Source of the DNA: Anaerolineae bacterium
Lineage (GTDB): Bacteria; Chloroflexota; Anaerolineae; UBA4142
Assembly (NCBI GenBank): GCA_027457205.1
Contig: DAIDTM010000496.1
Span: 1 to 5,414, forward strand
Length of the DNA: 5,414 nucleotides
Direction of reading: 5' to 3'
Shown here: one piece after another, positions 1 to 3,342 of the stretch
How positions within the stretch are numbered: position 1 is the first letter of the stretch
How the letters are laid out: every line of letters begins with the position of its first letter
Program-made: the position numbers and the translations under genes
Notes under the pieces: generated by a model
What the model was told of the DNA's origin: nothing
Databases searched by the model: none
The model's input: only the letters and a program-made list of their open reading frames with translations

Positions 1-386
1 GTGAAGAGCCGCGCCCCCGACTCCGTGAGTTTGCTCCCCTGAAGCAGAAAATCCGAGATGTTCGATGCTTGCTCATACGTGTTGATTCCCGCGCTTAGCG
101 CCAATAAATGTTCATAGTCGGTCAGCGGAACGTATTGTCGCGCCTGACGGCCGCTGAAGGTGAGATTCGTGTCGAAGACACCGCTTTCGCGCAACACGCG
201 GCTGCCCACCAATTGCACACCGGTCCGGCTTTCCTGCAACTGGAAGTTATGATCGAGCGTTGCCTGAAGCGCGTCGCGCGTACTTGCACGCCGGCGGCAA
301 TCCTGCTCTCGCGTGCGAGTTAGACACGGTGATCTACCTGACACTTGCACCGCACTGCGTGCGTTGCAGTGCAGGTGTGACCGCAT
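1..386 (-). CDS. Partial unrecognised protein, runs off left edge
   Basis: The complementary strand is open from ATG at 386 to base 1 (128 codons) with no stop inside the window, so the C-terminus is missing. From about base 320 leftward the translation looks like real protein: mixed composition, GC-rich third positions, and stretches such as DALQATLDHNFQLQESRTG and QYVPLTDYEHLLALSAGIN. The first 20 or so residues after the ATG (386 to about 325) are rich in Arg, Cys and His, overlap a stem-loop and have no clear ribosome site. The true start may therefore lie further in, or the 5' end may have been replaced by repeat DNA. I do not recognise the family and see no signal peptide or membrane segment. 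The gene diverges from the plus-strand cluster. The plus-strand frame over 108-323 was considered and looks like the shadow. Confidence 0.42.
   Translation of the reverse strand, partial: MRSHLHCNARSAVQVSGRSPCLTRTREQDCRRRASTRDALQATLDHNFQLQESRTGVQLVGSRVLRESGVFDTNLTFSGRQARQYVPLTDYEHLLALSAGINTYEQASNISDFLLQGSKLTESGARLF
348..377. repeat. Stem-loop near the 5' end of the minus-strand frame
   Basis: CACC plus GCACTGC (348-358) pairs with GCAGTGC, a bulged A, and GGTG (366-377) around a 7-base loop, giving 11 base pairs. There is no T-run on either side, so an intrinsic terminator is not supported. It overlaps the doubtful N-terminal part of the minus-strand frame. The stretch 387-424 to its right holds nothing I can name. 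Confidence 0.5.
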
Positions 387-424
387 CGCTCGAACAGCCG
401 CTCGGCAGCGAGTGGACGCGGATC

Positions 425-479
425 CGATGGAGCGTCCATGATGCGCTGCCTTCGGCAGCGCGCTAAAGTCGCTCCATCG
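425..479. repeat. 55-bp palindromic element, copy 1
   Basis: The outer arms CGATGGAGCG (425-434) and CGCTCCATCG (470-479) are perfect inverted repeats. Inside them GCGCTGCC (443-450) pairs with GGCAGCGC (454-461) around loop TTC. The 8-base stretches between the stems are of equal length and partly pair, so the whole unit is one imperfect palindrome centred on the loop. A second copy of the same length lies at 5139-5193 and matches at 47 of 55 positions. One difference in the outer arm (T in this copy, G in the other) is matched by its partner (A here, C there), keeping the pair intact. This copy lies between the divergent minus-strand frame and the fragment starting at 479, and its last base is the first base of that fragment's GTG. 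Confidence 0.85.
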
Positions 480-730
480 TGCACGTCGCGTTCAAAGCGA
501 TCCGCGAAACCAAGTATGTCGAGATTCCTGACGAGTACTGGGTTCGCGAGGCGGAGCAGCCACTCTCGCGCTACGAGCAGGAGATGCTCGACGACATCTG
601 CACCTACGGTAATCGCAGATGCAGGTGTCTGCGCGGCAAGATTCGCCATGCCCAGGAGAAGCACGTCCAACGAGCGAGGCGCGTCCCAAGACGCCCCGCT
701 CTCAAAACCACGCTCGCGGAACAAGAATAA
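479..730 (+). pseudogene. Small coding fragment, probably degraded
   Basis: A frame of 83 codons from GTG at 479 to TAA at 728-730. The first 43 or so residues (to about 607) look coding: VAFKAIRETKYVEIPDEYW and LSRYEQEMLDDIC, acidic and with normal codon use. The rest is a run of Arg, Lys and Cys typical of non-coding sequence and overlaps several inverted repeats. On the 5' side an in-frame TAA (464-466) lies inside palindromic copy 1, and no ribosome site precedes the GTG. The simplest reading is a gene remnant with repeat DNA at both ends. It could also be a short genuine gene. Family not recognised. Confidence 0.35.
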
Positions 731-736
731 CCGCGA
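595..736. repeat. Cluster of inverted repeats ahead of the first small gene
   Basis: Three separate dyads occur within 142 bases. CATCTGC (595-601) faces GCAGATG (615-621), and that second arm could instead pair GCAGA with TCTGC at 628-632. A 14-base arm at 672-685 faces 690-703 around loop CCAA, with 11 of 14 positions paired. TCGCGG (714-719) faces CCGCGA (731-736). None is followed by a T-run. The set may be a small interspersed element or leader RNA for the gene at 764. I see no convincing promoter. Confidence 0.5.
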
Positions 737-763
737 ACGTAATTCAACAAGAGGAGAAAAACC

Positions 764-1111
764 ATGCCATTCCACGACAAACGCGTTTGGTGCGTCGCCA
801 ACGCCGCCAACGCCGAAACCCTGGCGCGTGATCTCAAGCACACCCGGACACTCTGCACCGGCTTTCGTCTGGGCGGGTACTTGTTCCTCAACGACTCGAC
901 CAGCGAAGACGCGATCCAGGAGTACGCCATCGTGAAAGAGGACACGCGAACGCAGGTCGAATCCGTCACGTTCGGATGGTGCAGTCCGGAGGAAGCCCTG
1001 GAGTATGTTCAGGATGCCATCGCCGGCAAGTACGACGATACCAACTTCGGACGGATCGACCGGCGACAAATCGAGTCTCCCGTCCGACATTCCTGCGCGC
1101 TGTGCGCGTAA
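764..1111 (+). CDS. Small protein of unknown function (115 aa)
   Basis: I do not recognise this family. The start at 764 is chosen because GAGGAG (751-756) sits 7 bases upstream and the leader GAGGAGAAAAACCATG closely matches those of the next genes. The product is soluble-looking, with no signal peptide or membrane segment. It mixes hydrophobic strands (GGYLFLNDS near residues 37-45, VESVTFGWC near 65-73) with an acidic helix (SPEEALEYVQDAIAGKY, 74-90), which suggests a compact alpha/beta fold. Cysteines occur at 10, 31, 73, 111 and 114; the C-terminal CALC pair could bind metal with partners elsewhere, but no full zinc motif is visible. It lies upstream of the clamp gene in the same orientation, separated by 134 bases of repeats. 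A long minus-strand frame over 320-1090 is judged its shadow. Confidence 0.75.
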   Translation: MPFHDKRVWCVANAANAETLARDLKHTRTLCTGFRLGGYLFLNDSTSEDAIQEYAIVKEDTRTQVESVTFGWCSPEEALEYVQDAIAGKYDDTNFGRIDRRQIESPVRHSCALCA

Positions 1112-1118
1112 TCAGAAC

Positions 1119-1193
1119 AATGAGCCAATGTGCCAATGAACCAATAAGCCAATGAACCAAATTTGGCTCATTGGGAATTGGGCAATTGGCTCA
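1119..1193. repeat. AATGARCC-type octamer array folding into a long imperfect hairpin
   Basis: Five consecutive 8-base units run from 1119 to 1158: AATGAGCC, AATGTGCC, AATGAACC, AATAAGCC, AATGAACC. They are followed by reverse-complement versions (GGCTCATT, GGGCAATT, GGCTCA) to 1193. The centre is the palindrome CCAAATTTGG (1157-1166). The outermost arms TGAGCCAAT (1121-1129) and ATTGGCTCA (1185-1193) are perfect inverted repeats. The array begins 7 bases after the preceding stop codon and lies entirely between genes. No coding role is likely; a replication-slippage product or structured spacer is plausible. Confidence 0.85.
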
Positions 1194-1225
1194 CACTTGC
1201 CCTGGCGGTTACGCAAGTGCCAGGG
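1194..1225 (+). promoter_or_regulatory. Two mutually exclusive hairpins in the dnaN leader
   Basis: CACTTGC (1194-1200) is complementary to GCAAGTG (1213-1219). CCCTGGC (1200-1206) is complementary to GCCAGGG (1219-1225). The arms alternate and share bases 1200 and 1219, and no loop bases are available to cross the stems, so both cannot form together. The second hairpin ends 8 bases before the AAGGAG ribosome site (1234-1239) of the clamp gene. This is the geometry of an attenuator or translational switch, but no terminator T-run or ligand domain is seen, so function is inferred. Confidence 0.45.
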
Positions 1226-1245
1226 TTACTCCGAAGGAGAAAACC

Positions 1246-2421
1246 ATGTCTAAGAAGAAAGCAACCCAGAACGACACGGCGACCGCCTGGTTCACGGTCC
1301 AGGTGCGCGCCTTGCGCGAAGCTCTCGCGCTCCTGCGCGGCGTCGCGCCCTTGCGCTCGACCCTGCCGGTCTTGAGTCACGTCCTCGTCAAGACGACGAC
1401 GGACGCGCTCACGCTCGCGGCGACCGACCTGAGCGTGTTCGTCTCGCTCCGCCTGACCGCGCAGGTGGACACGCCCGATCTCGCGCTCGCGCTGCCGGCG
1501 CGCACGTTCGGCGATTGGCTGAACGCGCAAGAATTGGCGAACGACGCGGTGTTGGTCGCCCAACTGAACGTGGAAACCGCGACCGCCGAACTGAAAGGCG
1601 CGCGTCACACCGCGCACTTCAACGGCATCCCGGCAAACGAATTCCCAACGCCGCCGGACGTCGCGGACAGCCGCACGGTCCATCTTGACGCGGCCACGTT
1701 CGCGCACAGCGTTCAACGCGTAACGTTCGCGACCGCGAAGGACGACGTGCGTCCGATACTCACAGGCGTATTCGTGCAAATCGCGGGCTCCACGCTGACG
1801 TTCGCTGCCGCGGATGGCTTTCAACTCACCCGCGACGAACTGCGACTCGACGACGACGCAGCGAACGCCCCGCACGACGCGCACGGCGTTGTGCCGGCAG
1901 ACGCGCTGGAACTGGCGGCGCGGCTCGCCGACCGCGCCGGCGCGGTCGCCTCGGTCGCGCTCACCCTGACCGAGACGCAAGCCCGCTTCCGAATCGCGGA
2001 AAACGAGGTCGTGACGACCCTGATCGACGAAGAGTATCCGCAATTCGAGCGGATCATCCCGACCGGTTACGCGACCCACGCCACGCTAGAACTCGCCCCG
2101 ATCACGGCGGCGCTGAAAGCCGCGGCTCCCCTCAGCGATGACGGTGTGGCGCTCACCTTCGATCTGGAAAAGTTGACGCTCGCCGGCGTCACGCCGGAAA
2201 CGGGCGACATCAGCGCCCAGGTTTTGCTGCGGACCGCGCAGGGAATCAACGCGCCGTTCAACGTGCGCGTGCAAAGCGTGTTCCTGCGGCGGGTCTGCGC
2301 CGCGCTCGGCGATGTGGAGGAACTGGGCTTTGAACTCGGCTCCGATCCTCATCAGCCCGTCGTCCTGTATGCGCCCAGCGCGCCGGCGTGGAAGTACGTC
2401 GTCATGCCGCTGGCAAACTAA
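1246..2421 (+). CDS. dnaN: DNA polymerase III beta subunit (sliding clamp), accessory copy
   Basis: This encodes a 391-residue beta clamp, the ring that encircles DNA and tethers polymerase and other enzymes. Family signatures are visible in order: RSTLPVLSHVLV with TLAATDLSVFV (residues 37-66, first domain), ANEFPTPP (130-137), FATAKDDVRPILTGVFV (161-177), AADGFQLTRDEL (188-199, second domain), DEEYPQFERIIPTGY (261-275) and the C-terminal YVVMPLAN (384-391), equivalent to the usual YxxMPM(R/L) end that lines the partner-binding pocket. The length is slightly above the usual 365-380, partly from a lysine-rich N-terminal tail. The start at 1246 is chosen over an extension to 1171 because AAGGAG (1234-1239) lies 6 bases upstream and the upstream stretch is repeat DNA. 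Neighbours are not dnaA or recF, so this is probably an element-borne paralogue. Sequence is divergent but no key block is missing. Confidence 0.93.
   Translation: MSKKKATQNDTATAWFTVQVRALREALALLRGVAPLRSTLPVLSHVLVKTTTDALTLAATDLSVFVSLRLTAQVDTPDLALALPARTFGDWLNAQELANDAVLVAQLNVETATAELKGARHTAHFNGIPANEFPTPPDVADSRTVHLDAATFAHSVQRVTFATAKDDVRPILTGVFVQIAGSTLTFAAADGFQLTRDELRLDDDAANAPHDAHGVVPADALELAARLADRAGAVASVALTLTETQARFRIAENEVVTTLIDEEYPQFERIIPTGYATHATLELAPITAALKAAAPLSDDGVALTFDLEKLTLAGVTPETGDISAQVLLRTAQGINAPFNVRVQSVFLRRVCAALGDVEELGFELGSDPHQPVVLYAPSAPAWKYVVMPLAN
1929..1948. repeat. 20-bp perfect palindrome within dnaN
   Basis: CGACCGCGCC (1929-1938) is followed directly by its reverse complement GGCGCGGTCG (1939-1948) with no spacer. 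It encodes part of the DRAGAV region of the clamp. It may be only a by-product of GC-rich codon choice, although spacerless palindromes of this length can be protein-binding sites. Confidence 0.4.
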
Positions 2422-2423
2422 GC

Positions 2424-2475
2424 GAAGAAAGAGGAGAGAGGAAAGACTATCTTCTTTCATCTTTTTTCTTTTTCC
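2424..2475 (+). terminator. Long purine/pyrimidine stem-loop after dnaN, possible terminator
   Basis: Starting 3 bases after the clamp stop codon, an unbroken 23-base purine tract (2424-2446) faces a pyrimidine-rich tract (2453-2475) around loop CTATCT. As RNA, 21 of 23 positions can pair, four of them G-U, with mismatches at 2440/2459 and 2425/2474. The 3' arm contains T6 and T5 runs, so transcription might terminate here. However, the T-runs are part of the stem rather than following a GC-rich stem, so a classic intrinsic terminator is not certain. The same pyrimidine tract could also mask the ribosome site just downstream (2478-2483). Confidence 0.45.
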
Positions 2476-2477
2476 CA

Positions 2478-2498
2478 AAGGAGAGAGCCATGGTGTAG
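2478..2498 (+). other. Orphan ribosome site with minimal frame ATG-GTG-TAG
   Basis: AAGGAG (2478-2483) lies 6 bases before ATG (2490-2492). The leader AAGGAGAGAGCCATG is almost identical to those of the clamp gene (AAGGAGAAAACCATG) and of the gene at 2779 (AAGGAGAGAACCATG). Yet the frame is ATG, GTG, then TAG (2496-2498). Past the TAG the same frame stays open for 41 codons to TAG at 2622-2624. It may be a start-stop leader, a start left behind by a deleted gene, a gene broken by a nonsense change, or a read-through codon. The sequence alone does not decide. Confidence 0.6.
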
Positions 2499-2557
2499 AA
2501 GACAAATCACAAGCACGGCAGACAATTAAATAATATCCGACGCAGCGCCCAGACACC

Positions 2558-2588
2558 CGATGCTGATTCGTTCGATGAATCAGCATCG
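2558..2588. repeat. Perfect 12-bp stem-loop
   Basis: CGATGCTGATTC (2558-2569) and GAATCAGCATCG (2577-2588) are exact inverted repeats around the 7-base loop GTTCGAT. It lies in the gap between the clamp gene and the gene at 2779 and is not followed by a T-run. Confidence 0.8.
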
Positions 2589-2591
2589 TCG

Positions 2592-2649
2592 TTTGAGCGT
2601 TCGCGATGGCGTGACTACCCTTAGAGACACGCCATCGGAACGACTCGAA
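2592..2649. repeat. Second long stem-loop, about 21 base pairs
   Basis: Only three bases after the previous hairpin, the arm 2592-2613 pairs with 2628-2649. The core CGATGGCGTG (2604-2613) and CACGCCATCG (2628-2637) is perfect. CGTTC/GAACG and TTTGAG/CTCGAA extend it outward, with one bulged base on each side (G2603, A2643) and one G-U pair. The loop is 14 bases. With the hairpin before it, this forms a tandem pair like a structured RNA or a small palindromic insertion. Confidence 0.75.
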
Positions 2650-2659
2650 ACTCCGAACC

Positions 2660-2730
2660 CTGACATCTCGGACGCTCCCACCGCATCGGGGACGCGTCAA
2701 TCTGACACCTCGGAGAAATCTGACATCGCG
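2660..2730 (+). repeat. Three short CTGACA-type direct repeats
   Basis: CTGACATCTCGGA (2660-2672), CTGACACCTCGGA (2702-2714) and CTGACATCGCG (2720-2730) repeat in the same orientation at uneven spacing of 42 and 18 bases. A related CTGACACTTG occurs at 339-348. They lie upstream of the gene at 2779 and could be protein-binding sites or repeat debris. A weak hairpin (2737-2745 with 2754-2762) follows before the ribosome site. No convincing promoter hexamers are seen. Confidence 0.4.
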
Positions 2731-2778
2731 CTGGAACGTTTGAACATTCTAACGTTTCAACGCAAAAAGGAGAGAACC

Positions 2779-3342
2779 ATGCAGAAGAACGTGATGCCGC
2801 TCGTCCATCATGACGGGTTGCAGGCGTATGTGTTTGCCTACGCCAACGCTCCCTCGTGGCAGGGAGTCGTCTACCTCTCGCTCGTCGGCTATCGAGCCAG
2901 CGTACGTGCGATCTGGGCGGCGCTCGTGGGCGGACAGCTCGTGGACTTGAACGGCGATCAGTGGCTGCGCCGCATCGCGGAGATGCCCTACCGCACCCAC
3001 GCGGTCGCGCTCCCCGAAAACGGGCTCACCCACTTTACGATGCTGTCCGTACAAGCCACGCGGTTCCTCGAACGCGCACAGCCGTTCTACGTGCTCCGCG
3101 AAGAACGCGACGACACCGCGCGGCTCTTGCAACGCTTCGTCGGACTGTTCGATCTCGCGGTCGGCGTGCCCGTGCTGCCGCACTGGGCAGCGGAACTGTG
3201 GCGCGCCGGACTGTCGCAGGAGTACCGCTTGATCGAATCGTGCGCGCAAGCCGCCGGCATCGCGGCGTGGAAAGCGGATGCGGACGCGGACGCCTGGCTC
3301 GCGCTGATCCAAGCCGGCGTTCAGGACGGGAGGTTCGCATGA
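2779..3342 (+). CDS. Unknown protein (187 aa) coupled to the methyltransferase-helicase
   Basis: I do not recognise this family. ATG at 2779 is chosen because AAGGAG (2767-2772) lies 6 bases upstream with the leader shared by its neighbours; an in-frame extension to 2560 runs through hairpin DNA and is unlikely to be translated. The product is rich in Trp, Leu and Ala: YLSLVGYRASVRAIWAALVGGQLVDL (residues 32-57), FLERAQPFYVLREERDDTARLLQRF (96-120) and a helical C-terminal half. Hydrophobic stretches are short and carry charges, so it is probably soluble. Residues 164-173 contain an Ala-Asp repeat (KADADADAW) from tandem GCGGAC-like codons. Its stop overlaps the next start by 4 bases (ATGA), which implies translational coupling and perhaps a partner role for the enzyme encoded next. 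Confidence 0.82.
   Translation: MQKNVMPLVHHDGLQAYVFAYANAPSWQGVVYLSLVGYRASVRAIWAALVGGQLVDLNGDQWLRRIAEMPYRTHAVALPENGLTHFTMLSVQATRFLERAQPFYVLREERDDTARLLQRFVGLFDLAVGVPVLPHWAAELWRAGLSQEYRLIESCAQAAGIAAWKADADADAWLALIQAGVQDGRFA

Noticed and set aside
320..1090. A 256-codon minus-strand frame
   Set aside because: It lies opposite the better-supported gene at 764 with its good ribosome site, crosses palindromic copy 1 and the repeat cluster, and has shadow-like composition.
1119..1193. A CRISPR array
   Set aside because: The units are 8 bases with no spacers and then invert; this is a simple repeat.
2507..2536. TAATAT (2531-2536) as a promoter -10 box
   Set aside because: No TTGACA-like hexamer lies at suitable spacing, so a sigma-70 promoter cannot be supported.
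2560..2778. A 73-codon N-terminal extension of the 187-residue protein
   Set aside because: It runs through two strong hairpins and has no ribosome site, whereas AAGGAG precedes ATG 2779 at ideal spacing.
2856..3338. A 161-codon upstream extension of the methyltransferase-helicase frame
   Set aside because: It is extremely Arg-rich, overlaps the well-supported 187-residue gene in another frame, and the ATGA overlap at 3339 gives a natural start.
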